This document shows, piece by piece, positions 1-9,445 of a DNA stretch of 64,000 bases. Position numbers and translations under genes: made by a program. Position 1 is the stretch's first letter. The number at the start of each line of letters is the position of its first letter. The DNA is taken from positions 67,893 to 131,892 of the forward strand of contig CAZSFZ010000004.1 of assembly GCA_964606385.1 (NCBI GenBank). The letters are read 5' to 3'. The DNA comes from Aquincolibacterium sp964606385 (lineage in GTDB: Bacteria > Omnitrophota > Omnitrophia > Omnitrophales > Aquincolibacteriaceae). The notes under the pieces are model-generated. The model saw only the letters and a program-made list of their open reading frames with translations, was not told where the DNA came from and made no database searches.

Positions 1-1
1 T

Positions 2-3000
2 CTCGTGACCCCGGCTCAGTCGGAAATCCTGAAAGCGCGTGCGGAAATGCGTTCGAAACTTGATCTCGAGCAGGCCGCGAAAGCTATGACGATCTCGGCC
101 GCGGTGATCTTGGGTCTTGTGGTCCTGGGCCAGCTCTCTGAAGTCGCTAAGCTGACGCTTGGCCTTGCCACACTCGGTCTTGCGGGAGCCTTCTGGAACA
201 TCCGGAATTTCAGCTTCAAACCGGAGGATCTTTCAAGCCGTTATCCTCAAGCGACTTCTCTGATCCGGGAGAAGATCCAAAAGATCCTCGCCATCGATCC
301 GCATTTTACGGGTTATGCCTTGGACAGGATCGATTGGAAAAAGATCGATCGTGATCTTGTGGAGCTTGCTTCCTTAGAAGCGCTCATTGCGCATGGAAGT
401 CAGCACGTTCTGACGGATAGCGGCATCAAGCTTGTTCGGGATGACCGCAAAGGTGCTGTGACGGTCTTTTCAGCGCAGTCCGTCCGTGACCAGCTCAAGA
501 AGACAGGCGGGGAGATCGTTGAGGCGGGTCACCGGTACCGGCAAGCGGCGCGCGAACGCTATAGCGTTCAACTGGCTTCGCGTAGTGAGGCGCGCGCAGA
601 AGGGGAAACAGAAGTAAAGCCTGCGGCAAACGCGGCCGTTTCGGCAGAGAAGCCGGTTGAGGAAAAGCCGGCGCCCAAGATCGATCCCACGAAACCGCTT
701 TATGAAGCTACCTCGTCTCCTCGCGAAGAAAAATCTGCCGTGCTTGAAGGCGGGGCTATCTTGTTCTGGGGATTTATTGGCATTCTGACCGTGGCCGGAT
801 TAGTGGGCGCTCTGATCTTTATTCATAAGGAAGCGGCGCATGATGGTATGTCTCGCGCGATCATGGTCACGATCTATGGCGTGCTCGCGATCACCGGAAC
901 TGTCGCTGGGTGGTTAATCTATGGCATGAGTCGGGATAACCAAAAAATCGCGGGAGCGGAGGCGAGTTCCAAGTCTGAGGTGGTTTCTCCCGTTAAGGCA
1001 GGTAGTCAGCCGTTCCAGCCTTCCGATGCGCCCAAGATCCCCGCGGAAGCCGCGACGGAAAGCCGTTCCGAAGTGCGTCAAAACGTTGAACAGGAAATGA
1101 ACGATCTTTTGTCCCGCCGGGACGACCTCATGAAAACCGAAAAATATACGGCCCAGGTTGCGGTCGAACTTCAGCAGGTCAACGACCGGATCGCGGAGAT
1201 TCGCCGCAATGTTCAGCAATCCAGAGAGCGTTCGGAAATTCGTAATCCGGAAAAAACAATAGATCGAGAAATTGTTCCCGCCCTGATGAAAAGAATTGTC
1301 GACCGGGAAATGACGCTTCAAAAGATAGTGGTGGATGAAAAAACCCGTCTTGAAATAGAAGTTTCTTTGCGTGAACGCGCGATAAACGCTTATCACGCGA
1401 TCTTTCCCGTTGCAGTCTCAAAAGGATTGGACCCCATAGCGGCTCTAAGGTTTTTTTATGGGCTGGTTCCTTCGGAAACGGATAGCGATAGAAAATTCAT
1501 GGACGTCTATGCCGGATTTCTGGCGAAGGATGAAGAAAAGATTCGGGATGCGAACCGTCAAATATTCGGCACTCCGATCAAGGACCTGGCGACGGCTCGT
1601 GAGATCTTTGGGGAAAAATTCTCGTCATGGCTTGGCGTGTTGCTCGCTTTGCCTCAGGACCTTCTTGAGCAGCGGTTTGCCAAAAAGCTCAGCGGGGACC
1701 GCTATGAGCCGGTTGATGAAAATATCTCCGTAATGGCGAACTTCCTTGAGAACTTGACGGGGCTTCGTTTGGGGGACGATCGCGAGGTTCTGATCGGGGA
1801 AGCCGGTCGGTTGTGGAATGCCTGGAATGATTGGGTCAATCCATCCCGGTCGATCCCGGTGGCGTCCCGTGTGCTCCAGGTGGGGGGCCTTCAGGTCGTC
1901 CAGCATTCCACAGGGTCTTTCATCGCGAAACGGTCTGAGACGCGGATCAATCTTATGCAAGTGGCGCCTCAGTTACGGCCTGCGGCAGAATTTCTTGTGG
2001 CCACTTTGACGGCCGCAAAAGCAAGCCCGAGGATCGTGACCGCAACGGCTCGTGAAGTGAAGATCGGAATCACCGATCACGCGGAACGTCAGAATTTGGG
2101 GATCATCCTGGCTTATCATCCCGGGAAAACAGGGGTTCTCTATAACAATAGTGCTCAGCTGCCTGCCGCGGTGGATTTTGAGGTTCGCATTGAACGCGGG
2201 GCGGATGAAGCGGAAATGACCACATATGCTTTTGGAGCGGTCAGCGCCGAGGGCGACGCCCAGGCCAGGGATCTCGTGAATCAATCCTACAGATTGCTTG
2301 ATACCCTGAGTAAGCTGGAACCTTCCTGGAGCAATGTGCTTCCGGATGGGTACTACCCCGGGCGTGGTACCGAAACGGTTTCGCTGGGGACTGAAAAAGA
2401 TGTCGGACAGACGCGCGCGGAAGTCCGCATCAATGATTTCCGCTATTCCATAACCCCGCTGTCCGCGGATGAGAAACGGGTTCCGGGATCGATCAAACGT
2501 GAGATGAGTGATGAGGCCCAGCAACCCAATGTTCGCTGGAGCCGGGAGGAGCTCGAAGGTCTTTCCCAAAAGGTTGTGGATGCGATGAAATACTGGACCC
2601 CGAGGCTCTATACCTCCAAGGCTCCGGATGTTCAAACAGCCAAGATGGTTCAGGAACGGTTATACTCCGAACATTATAGCTATGAGATACCTCTCGCGGC
2701 CCATATGTTAAAGGAGATAGCCTTAAAAGCATTGGCCGGAAGAGGTCCTCAGATCAATGAACTGGGAGAAGGTGACTTGATGTGGGTGGCCAGGGTGCTT
2801 CGAGCAGGTGCCGAACATGGCCGCATCCTTCAGAAATACCGGGAAAACTACCAGGGGTGGGGGAACTACGACCAGCTGGAATATCTGGCAAGCTCGTCCT
2901 CCTATCTGAGAAACGTTCTGAGGAAATTAACCGAGATTTATCAGGCAGAGGCGCGCCAGGCCGGATCGAATCAGCCCGTGGCTCCTTCCGCGACTGTTCG

Positions 3001-3964
3001 CTCGGAAGTCCGTGCCGAGGCTCAAGCGGTCTCGCCTGCCGATCAGGGGAATTTCATCGTATGGCAGGATGTCCTCGAGGATGTCTACGAGGGTGTCCGT
3101 TATGAAGAGACGATCGTTGAAAAAGTGACGCGCTGGTTTCGCGCCGGCATCCTGCCGTTGCGTGTGGCGTTCTCAGCATCTTACCAGAGAGCGGTGGAGT
3201 TGTTGGAACGCATGGGGATCCGTAAAGATGAAGCCGTGGTGCTGGCGAGCCGTCTTACGGCGGAAGATATGCGGCTGCTTGAGGCGATCAATGCCAAGAG
3301 CTTGGCGATCCCCAGGGATCAGACAGGCAAAACCCTTGCCGGCGGTGTTGTGTTCATGGATGCCGAAGGGCTTCTGGGATTCGCTAAAAATGATAGCCGT
3401 GGTTTTTATGCCATGGTGGAAGAACTTGCCGCGGAACAGACGGCAAATGGCGTTACCGCTAAGCCGATCCTGACCGCGGGAGATGCCGCGTTGATCGGGA
3501 AGATCGCCCAAGTATTGAACAACAAGAATTCCGAACTTTTGCCGGCCGAAAAAGTAAAGGCCCAGGGCTTGATCGATCAAATCCTTCAGGTCGAGGCCCT
3601 CAAAGGGGATCAGGCCGCCACGATCAATGGATTGGCCGCGGCAAGACCCGGGGGGATGGTCACCGTTCTTTCTTCCGCAGAGATGCTGGCGGGCCTTAGC
3701 GAAGGAGCGAACTTCGCCTTCAAAGACCGCTTGGCCAAGGAGAACGTGAAACTGGTCGTGCGGGCACTTTTGGGACGGATGAGAACGCTGGCAGCCCAAT
3801 TGGATGGCGCTCCGGCCGCCGATCGGGTCAAGCTTCTTGAAGAGTTCAATGCGCGTCGCATGGGGGGTCTCAAGAAGACACAGGGCGGATTCGTTTTCGA
3901 CAATGTCCTCTTGCTCGTCCAGAGCTTTCTCGCTCAGGAAAAAGCGACCGCGAAATCCGCATAA
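2..3964 (+). CDS. Giant membrane-anchored protein of unknown function (5' end outside window)
   Basis: The reading frame is open to the left edge; a GTG at position 5 could start it, but nothing upstream is visible, so I treat it as 5'-partial. About 1,320 residues are seen. Hydrophobic stretches lie near residues 28-65, 250-275 and 287-310, and the rest looks soluble. The motif R-S/A-E-x-R recurs at least six times (RAEMR, RSEAR, RSEVR, RSEIR, RAEVR, RSEVR), mostly in Ala/Pro/Glu-rich linkers between blocks that look globular. I recognise no enzyme motif. The C-terminal 300 residues are Ala/Leu-rich and probably helical. Large proteins with such motifs are, as I recall, frequent in Omnitrophota. 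Function unknown. Confidence 0.85.
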   Translation, partial: LVTPAQSEILKARAEMRSKLDLEQAAKAMTISAAVILGLVVLGQLSEVAKLTLGLATLGLAGAFWNIRNFSFKPEDLSSRYPQATSLIREKIQKILAIDPHFTGYALDRIDWKKIDRDLVELASLEALIAHGSQHVLTDSGIKLVRDDRKGAVTVFSAQSVRDQLKKTGGEIVEAGHRYRQAARERYSVQLASRSEARAEGETEVKPAANAAVSAEKPVEEKPAPKIDPTKPLYEATSSPREEKSAVLEGGAILFWGFIGILTVAGLVGALIFIHKEAAHDGMSRAIMVTIYGVLAITGTVAGWLIYGMSRDNQKIAGAEASSKSEVVSPVKAGSQPFQPSDAPKIPAEAATESRSEVRQNVEQEMNDLLSRRDDLMKTEKYTAQVAVELQQVNDRIAEIRRNVQQSRERSEIRNPEKTIDREIVPALMKRIVDREMTLQKIVVDEKTRLEIEVSLRERAINAYHAIFPVAVSKGLDPIAALRFFYGLVPSETDSDRKFMDVYAGFLAKDEEKIRDANRQIFGTPIKDLATAREIFGEKFSSWLGVLLALPQDLLEQRFAKKLSGDRYEPVDENISVMANFLENLTGLRLGDDREVLIGEAGRLWNAWNDWVNPSRSIPVASRVLQVGGLQVVQHSTGSFIAKRSETRINLMQVAPQLRPAAEFLVATLTAAKASPRIVTATAREVKIGITDHAERQNLGIILAYHPGKTGVLYNNSAQLPAAVDFEVRIERGADEAEMTTYAFGAVSAEGDAQARDLVNQSYRLLDTLSKLEPSWSNVLPDGYYPGRGTETVSLGTEKDVGQTRAEVRINDFRYSITPLSADEKRVPGSIKREMSDEAQQPNVRWSREELEGLSQKVVDAMKYWTPRLYTSKAPDVQTAKMVQERLYSEHYSYEIPLAAHMLKEIALKALAGRGPQINELGEGDLMWVARVLRAGAEHGRILQKYRENYQGWGNYDQLEYLASSSSYLRNVLRKLTEIYQAEARQAGSNQPVAPSATVRSEVRAEAQAVSPADQGNFIVWQDVLEDVYEGVRYEETIVEKVTRWFRAGILPLRVAFSASYQRAVELLERMGIRKDEAVVLASRLTAEDMRLLEAINAKSLAIPRDQTGKTLAGGVVFMDAEGLLGFAKNDSRGFYAMVEELAAEQTANGVTAKPILTAGDAALIGKIAQVLNNKNSELLPAEKVKAQGLIDQILQVEALKGDQAATINGLAAARPGGMVTVLSSAEMLAGLSEGANFAFKDRLAKENVKLVVRALLGRMRTLAAQLDGAPAADRVKLLEEFNARRMGGLKKTQGGFVFDNVLLLVQSFLAQEKATAKSA

Positions 3965-3966
3965 TA

Positions 3967-3981
3967 CCGCGCAAAGCGCGG
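3967..3981 (+). terminator. Short GC hairpin after the giant ORF
   Basis: CCGCGC and GCGCGG flank an AAA loop just after the stop codon. No T-run follows, so it is at best a weak terminator or a 3'-stabilising hairpin. A second small stem (GAGGA/TCCTC) follows about 10 nt later. Confidence 0.3.
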
Positions 3982-4013
3982 CGTGTTGCGAGGATTGTCC
4001 TCACACTAAGTCC

Positions 4014-4042
4014 TTTCCATTCCTGGGCTTCATTGCTAAAAT
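4014..4042 (+). promoter_or_regulatory. Candidate promoter for tyrS
   Basis: TTTCCA at 4014-4019 and TAAAAT at 4037-4042 are 17 nt apart, about 45 nt before the chosen tyrS start. The leader is too short for a T-box. Confidence 0.4.
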
Positions 4043-4084
4043 ACCTCTCCAGTTCGTAACTTGTTGAACAAAGGGGAGATAGCA

Positions 4085-5296
4085 GTGTTTCCATCCGTCC
4101 AAGAACAGCTCGAGATCTTCAAGGAAAATCTCGTCGAACTTATCTCTGAGCGAGAACTTATCACAAAACTTGAAGCCTCGATCAAGAAGAACCGTCCTCT
4201 TCGGGTCAAATACGGCGCCGATCCCTCCGCTCCGGACCTTCATTTAGGCCATACTGTACCGCTTCGTAAGCTCAGGCAATTACAGGACTTAGGGCATACC
4301 GTCGTTTTCATTATCGGGGATTTTACGGCACGCATCGGGGATCCTTCGGGAAAGTCCGAGACGCGGCCGATGCTTTCCGAAGAGCAGGTCCATGCTAACG
4401 CAAAGACCTATCAGGAGCAGGTCTTCCGCATTCTTGACAAGAAAAAGACCGAAGTCCGGTACAACTCCGAATGGCTCGGAACGATGCGTTCCGAGGATTT
4501 CCTGAAACTGACGGCGCAATATACGGTGGCGCGGATCCTGGAACGCGATGATTTTTCAAAGCGCTACAAGGCCGGGGAGCCGATCGCTCTTGTTGAGTTC
4601 CTTTATCCTCTGATGCAGGGGCATGATTCCGTGGAGATCGAATCCGACATCGAGATCGGGGGCACGGACCAGAAGTTTAATCTTCTCGTGGGGCGGGAAC
4701 TTCAAAAGACCGACGGCCAGGAAGCGCAGGTCGTGATGACCCTGCCTTTGATCGAAGGAACGGACGGCGTTCAAAAGATGTCGAAGAGCCTCGGGAACCA
4801 TATTGCCCTTAAAGATACGCCGCGCGAAATGTTCGGCAAGGTGATGTCGATCCCGGACGCGCTTATGGAGCGGTATTATCGTTACGTGGCGGCACTGCCT
4901 CCCGCGGAAGTCAAGACGATCCTGGCCCAGCTCAAGAGCGGGGCACTCCATCCCCGTGAGGCGAAAGCGCAGCTCGCGGAGCGGATCGTCTCGCTTTTTC
5001 ACTCGGAAGAAGAAGCGACGAAGGCGCGCGCGGAGTTCGACGAGATCTTCAAGAATAAAGGGACGCCGGATGAGATGCCTGCGGTCAAGATCCATCAAAA
5101 AACGATCGATATTGTGACCCTTCTGGCCGAGGCCAAACTTGTAACAAGTAAATCCGAAGCCCGGCGCCTCATGGAGCAGGGGGGTGTGAAGATCGGCCAC
5201 GAGAAGATCACGGACCCCAAGGCTGTGATCACGATTGGAGCGCCGTTCGTTTTGCAATGCGGCAAGCGGAAATTCGCCCGCATCGAACCCGCCTGA
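4085..5296 (+). CDS. tyrS: Tyrosyl-tRNA synthetase
   Basis: Charges tRNA-Tyr with tyrosine. The class I signatures are present: HLGHT (HIGH motif) near residue 54 and KMSKS near 231. A C-terminal S4-like RNA-binding region follows (KSEARRLMEQGGV). KMSKS instead of KFGKT places it with the TyrZ-type enzymes. The frame extends upstream to a TTG at 4061, but GTG at 4085 has AAGGGGAG about 8 nt ahead and gives the usual N-terminus, so I start there (403 aa). The next gene begins 9 nt after its stop, so the ABC cluster is probably co-transcribed. Confidence 0.95.
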   Translation: MFPSVQEQLEIFKENLVELISERELITKLEASIKKNRPLRVKYGADPSAPDLHLGHTVPLRKLRQLQDLGHTVVFIIGDFTARIGDPSGKSETRPMLSEEQVHANAKTYQEQVFRILDKKKTEVRYNSEWLGTMRSEDFLKLTAQYTVARILERDDFSKRYKAGEPIALVEFLYPLMQGHDSVEIESDIEIGGTDQKFNLLVGRELQKTDGQEAQVVMTLPLIEGTDGVQKMSKSLGNHIALKDTPREMFGKVMSIPDALMERYYRYVAALPPAEVKTILAQLKSGALHPREAKAQLAERIVSLFHSEEEATKARAEFDEIFKNKGTPDEMPAVKIHQKTIDIVTLLAEAKLVTSKSEARRLMEQGGVKIGHEKITDPKAVITIGAPFVLQCGKRKFARIEPA

Positions 5297-5305
5297 AACT
5301 TTCCT

Positions 5306-6289
5306 ATGACCGACACTCCGGATTCTTCCTGCGCGATCGAGTTTGAGCATGTGTCCAAAAAATACGGCTCGTTCTACGCGCTTCGCGACGTTTCTTTCGA
5401 TGTCCGGGAAGGCGAGATCGTAGGATTTCTCGGGCCGAACGGCGCCGGGAAAACGACGGCCATGCGCATTCTTTCCGGGTTCTTTCCTCCGACGAGCGGG
5501 CGCGTCTCCATTTGCGGGACGAATATGTTCAAGAATCCTCACAAGGCCAAACGTTTTTTGGGCTATCTTCCCGAGGTTGTGAGCCTTTATCCCGACATGA
5601 AGGTGATCGAATACTTGCGTTTTGTGGCGAAGCTTAAAGGGGTTCCGGCGCATGAGATCAAGGGGCATGTAAGAAGTAAAATGAATTTCTGCGGACTCCA
5701 GGAGACCGGTCACCGTTTGATCGGGCGGCTTTCCAAAGGTTATCGCCAGAGGGTCGGCCTCGCGCAGGCGTTGATCGGAGACCCGCGGGTCCTGATCCTG
5801 GATGAACCGACGACGGGGCTCGACCCGACCCAGATCAAGGAGATCCGTGATCTTATTCGTGCGTTGGGGCAGAACCGCGCGGTGATCCTTTCGACGCACA
5901 TCCTTCCGGAAGTTTCCATGCTTTGCAGCCGGGTGATGATGATCAATCAGGGCGAGATCCTCGCGAATGGGACTGTTCCGGAACTGGCCTCCTGCCTGGA
6001 GGACCGTGAAGCGATCCACATCAAGATCAAGGACCGCAAAGACCAGGCGCGGGCGCTCAAGCTCCTGAGCGCGATCCCCGGCATTGAGGCCCTGAAAGTG
6101 GCGGAGGAGGTCCGAGGCGAGACCTTTATTTCCTTCGAAACTTCGCCCGATCAGGACCTCCGGCCCCGCATCATGAAACTTTTTGTGGATGAGAAGATCT
6201 CGCTTGCGGAGATCCAGCGCGTTCAGTTGTCGCTCGAGGATATCTTTCTTGGGCTTTTGAAGAACGGGAAGCTCGGGAGGCGTTCGTGA
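5306..6289 (+). CDS. ABC transporter ATP-binding protein (GldA-like)
   Basis: ATPase subunit of an ABC-2 type exporter. Walker A GPNGAGKTT lies near residue 43, the signature LSKGYRQR near 142, Walker B VLILDEP near 162 and the H-loop STH near 195; a C-terminal regulatory region of about 100 residues follows. It overlaps the permease gene by 4 nt (GTGA), and a GldG-like and a DUF4340 protein come next. This is the arrangement of the gliding-motility Gld ABC system, but the same four-gene set is widespread in non-gliding bacteria, so substrate and role are unknown. Confidence 0.92.
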   Translation: MTDTPDSSCAIEFEHVSKKYGSFYALRDVSFDVREGEIVGFLGPNGAGKTTAMRILSGFFPPTSGRVSICGTNMFKNPHKAKRFLGYLPEVVSLYPDMKVIEYLRFVAKLKGVPAHEIKGHVRSKMNFCGLQETGHRLIGRLSKGYRQRVGLAQALIGDPRVLILDEPTTGLDPTQIKEIRDLIRALGQNRAVILSTHILPEVSMLCSRVMMINQGEILANGTVPELASCLEDREAIHIKIKDRKDQARALKLLSAIPGIEALKVAEEVRGETFISFETSPDQDLRPRIMKLFVDEKISLAEIQRVQLSLEDIFLGLLKNGKLGRRS

Positions 6290-7062
6290 AAAAGGTCCTG
6301 ACGATCGCGCGCAAGGAATTCGGGAGCTGTTTTCACTCCTGGCTGGGGGTGTTAGCATCGGGGCTTTTTTATCTGGCCTCCGGGATCTTTTTCGTAGTCT
6401 TGGTGCTCAGCTATGTCAAGATCTCCATGAACCCGCAGCAATACGGTCTTTCGAATTTCAGCGGGATCAACCAGACCCAATACGTTTTTGGATCCTTTTT
6501 CTCGAACATCAGCATTATGTTGCTTTTCCTAGTGCCGATCCTGACCATGCGCTCCTTTTCGGAGGAGAAGCGCCAGGAAACCCTCGAGCTGCTTTTCACG
6601 TACCCCCTGTCCGATTTTGAGATCGTTGCCGGCAAACAATTGGGGATCCTCTGGTTCTATGAAGCGATGATCCTGCCGCTTTTGGGCTATGTGGCGGTCT
6701 TTCACGGGATCGGCGGGGAATGCGACTGGGGGCCGGTCGTTCTCGGTTTTGTAGGCTTCTGGCTGCTCGGGTGTTCGTACCTGGCGGCGGGGGTCTTCAT
6801 TTCAAGCCTCACGCGGAGCCCGGTCCTGAGTGCGCTCGGGACGTTCGGGGTCTTGCTCATGTTCTGGATCCTGGACTGGGTGGATGATATCTCGACGGGT
6901 TATTGGGCCCGCATTTTTTCCGAGCTGTCGCCGCTTGCGCATTACAAGAATTTCACGCTCGGGATCCTGGACCTGAGGGATGTGGTCTATTTTGTTTTCT
7001 TTTTCTTTTACTTTGTTTTTCTGACACTCCGTTCGATCGAAACCCGGAACTGGAAAAGCTGA
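6286..7062 (+). CDS. ABC-2 type permease (GldF-like)
   Basis: 258-residue integral membrane protein with about six hydrophobic segments. It begins with the typical ABC-2 pattern MKKVLTIARKEFGSCF and has the conserved inner stretch RSFSEEKRQETLELL between segments 2 and 3. GTG start with a 4-nt overlap with the ATPase gene; its TGA overlaps the next ATG by one base. It is presumably the membrane partner of the preceding ATPase and following GldG-like protein. Confidence 0.9.
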   Translation: MKKVLTIARKEFGSCFHSWLGVLASGLFYLASGIFFVVLVLSYVKISMNPQQYGLSNFSGINQTQYVFGSFFSNISIMLLFLVPILTMRSFSEEKRQETLELLFTYPLSDFEIVAGKQLGILWFYEAMILPLLGYVAVFHGIGGECDWGPVVLGFVGFWLLGCSYLAAGVFISSLTRSPVLSALGTFGVLLMFWILDWVDDISTGYWARIFSELSPLAHYKNFTLGILDLRDVVYFVFFFFYFVFLTLRSIETRNWKS

Positions 7063-8420
7063 TGCGGCAATTCCTTCTCAAATTTCAACTTTTATTCGAG
7101 GCGGTGATCCTTCTGGCGACGATCGCGCTCATTTATGTGGTGATCTATCCTTTTCCCGAACGCTGGGACCTTACCCATGAAAAGATCTATTCGCTCCCGC
7201 GCGCCACGACCGGTGTCTTGAGGGACCTCAAGGATCGCAGGGTCGAACTGCTTCTTTTCTTTGCCCAGGACGATCCCCAGCGCCAGGGGCTCGAGGTGTT
7301 CCTCAAAGAATGCCGCCGGCATCACCCCGACTTTCATTATGATTTTTACGACCCGGTCCGACGCCCGCAATTAGCGCGTAAGTTCAGCATCTCGTCGCCA
7401 AAAACGGTGGTCTTCCGTTCGGAGGGACGTGAAGAACGTCTGGTCGGGCCGACTGAGGAGGGTTTCACGAACGCTTTCCTGCGGCTGCTTTATCCCAAAG
7501 ACCTGGATGTTTGTTTTGTCTCAGGGCATGGTGAGGTGGAGCTTGATGATGATTCAACGGGTGGGTACCAGCGGTTCCGGGACACCTTGCAGGGATACAA
7601 CGCCAAGGTTCACGGGATCGTTCTCACGCGTGACCATGTGCCGGAGGCCTGTCAGGTCGTCGTTTTGGGCGGTCCCCGGTGGGAACTGACACCCGAGGAA
7701 TTCTCGGATTTGGACAAGGCCTTCGAAAAGGGTAAAGGTGTCATGCTCCTGATCGACCCAATGGATCCGGGAGCGGGAAGGGCGTTTATGGAGTTCGCTC
7801 AAAAATACAGCGTGGCGCTCGGGCAGAACGTGATCGTGGACAAGGTCAGCCGTATGGTGGGAGGGGATTTTCTGATGCCTCTCGTGAGCCGGTATGTCAT
7901 GACGCATCCGGCGACCAAAGCCATGAAGCAGGCGACGTTTTTTCCTCTTGTGCGTACGGTCCAGCCTTCTACCGATACGAATCCCGGTCTGGAGGTGACC
8001 CCTCTGGCCATGACAAGCGAGGGGAGTTGGGGAGAGACCGATCTCGTGGCTTTGGAGAACGGGAATGCTTCCTTTCAGATGCAAGCGGACATCGCCGGCC
8101 CCTTGCCGGTGATCGTGGCGGTCGAAAAGAGACAAGACGAAAAAACCGCGGGACGGATGATCATCGCCGGAGACGGGGATTTCCTGACAAACGGTTATAT
8201 CGATCTTTCCGGGAACAAGGATCTGGGGCTCAGTCTGGTCCGCTGGCTTGCTAATGATGACCGTTTCATGGATGTAAAAAGGGCCGAGCTCCGTTTCAAG
8301 CCTCTTTTGCTCAACGTGACGCAGCGGGCCCGGCTGATGATCCTCCTGCTCGCCGTGTATCCGCTTTCATTTTTTGTCCTGGGCGGGATGTATCTTGTGA
8401 TCCGCTTCAGAACGTCATAA
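7062..8420 (+). CDS. GldG-like ABC auxiliary protein
   Basis: 452 residues. An N-terminal membrane segment (near residues 10-30) is followed by a large extracytoplasmic domain and a C-terminal membrane segment (near 425-448). This is the topology of the ABC_transp_aux (GldG) family; the early DLTHEKIYSLP and later DVCFVSGHGE stretches fit. The frame is open upstream to 6903, but that part overlaps the permease, and ATG 7062 (TGATG junction) gives the expected N-terminus. It probably works with the two preceding proteins at the cytoplasmic membrane; cargo unknown. Confidence 0.87.
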   Translation: MRQFLLKFQLLFEAVILLATIALIYVVIYPFPERWDLTHEKIYSLPRATTGVLRDLKDRRVELLLFFAQDDPQRQGLEVFLKECRRHHPDFHYDFYDPVRRPQLARKFSISSPKTVVFRSEGREERLVGPTEEGFTNAFLRLLYPKDLDVCFVSGHGEVELDDDSTGGYQRFRDTLQGYNAKVHGIVLTRDHVPEACQVVVLGGPRWELTPEEFSDLDKAFEKGKGVMLLIDPMDPGAGRAFMEFAQKYSVALGQNVIVDKVSRMVGGDFLMPLVSRYVMTHPATKAMKQATFFPLVRTVQPSTDTNPGLEVTPLAMTSEGSWGETDLVALENGNASFQMQADIAGPLPVIVAVEKRQDEKTAGRMIIAGDGDFLTNGYIDLSGNKDLGLSLVRWLANDDRFMDVKRAELRFKPLLLNVTQRARLMILLLAVYPLSFFVLGGMYLVIRFRTS

Positions 8421-8434
8421 GAGGTTCATGCCCG

Positions 8435-9445
8435 ATGAAGTTGATCCGCACCCTTGTTTTCATGCTTGTCTTTGCCGCCGTTCTGACGGTTTATTTTATC
8501 CAGGTCCGGCTTGCCAAACAGACCTTGATGATCCTGCCCGACGAAGTGAACCGCACGGTCAACATCTCCAAAAGCGATCTGGTCGATCGCGTGGAATTAC
8601 GCGACCACGTCCAAAAAACCAAGATCGCGCTCAGGAAAAAGGACGGGGCATGGATGATGGAGCGGCCCGTTCGCTATCCGGCCGAAAGCCAGATCGTCGA
8701 GGGATTCGCGGTCGCGGCGCGCATGGCTTCCCAGCAGGCGCGGTTGAGGGCCGAAAAAAACTGGGAGGAATACGGCCTCGAAAAACCGGAAATGGAAGTA
8801 TTGTTCGGCCTGCCCGGAAAAAGGACCGTAACGCTGCTTTTTGGGGGGCCTTCGCCGATCGGGAAAGCTGTTTTCGCGCGCTGGAAGGAAGAACGGGGAT
8901 TTTTCCTGCTACCTCCCGAAATGAAAGCCATGTTCCGTCAAACCGTTTATGCCCTGCGCCAAAAAAGTCTATTCCGCCTTTCTCCGGACCTGATCCGGAA
9001 GGTCACTGTCGAAATGGGCCCCAATATTTACCAGTGGAAGAAGGAAGGCGACACATGGTATTGGCTTGAACCCGTATCGAGGTTCGGCCAAACGTTCCCG
9101 GCTGAGTCTATGGCCGCCGTGTTGGGAGGCCTGGGACATTTGAATGTCCGGGAATTCCAGGATCAGAACCAGAAGCCCAAGTCCGAGCTCGGGTTTTTCA
9201 TGATCCATGACCTGATCCGCATCGAAGCGGAGGACGGCAAAAAAGAAACGTTCTATTTCGGTAACGAAGTGCCGGAGAAAAACGCCTATTACGGATTCCG
9301 CGAGGGGGAAGAGGCGGTCTTCCTCGTCGACCGGGCCAATGTGATCGCATTCATGGACCTCATCAAGATGGTTCAGACCGAGAAGCCGAAACTTGAAACA
9401 AAAGATCTGAGCGCGGCCACGCCAGAACAGCCGCCTGCGTCATGA
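8435..9445 (+). CDS. DUF4340 domain protein
   Basis: 336 residues with one N-terminal membrane segment (residues 5-24) and a long extracytoplasmic region. The repeated layout (hydrophobic strands around DRVELRD, WMMERPVRYPAES, YGLEKP) matches the DUF4340 family, which usually sits beside GldG-like genes, as here. No catalytic motif is visible. It overlaps the next gene by 4 nt (ATGA). Likely a periplasmic partner of the ABC cluster; exact role unknown. Confidence 0.85.
   Translation: MKLIRTLVFMLVFAAVLTVYFIQVRLAKQTLMILPDEVNRTVNISKSDLVDRVELRDHVQKTKIALRKKDGAWMMERPVRYPAESQIVEGFAVAARMASQQARLRAEKNWEEYGLEKPEMEVLFGLPGKRTVTLLFGGPSPIGKAVFARWKEERGFFLLPPEMKAMFRQTVYALRQKSLFRLSPDLIRKVTVEMGPNIYQWKKEGDTWYWLEPVSRFGQTFPAESMAAVLGGLGHLNVREFQDQNQKPKSELGFFMIHDLIRIEAEDGKKETFYFGNEVPEKNAYYGFREGEEAVFLVDRANVIAFMDLIKMVQTEKPKLETKDLSAATPEQPPAS

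Noticed and set aside
3982..4084. T-box leader before tyrS
   Set aside because: The gap is only about 100 nt, with no T-box sequence or specifier stem.
4556..6358. 600-residue open frame on the minus strand across tyrS and the ABC ATPase gene
   Set aside because: It is the shadow of two clear plus-strand genes in GC-rich DNA; it has Arg/His-rich, Phe/Leu-heavy composition, no motifs and no ribosome site.
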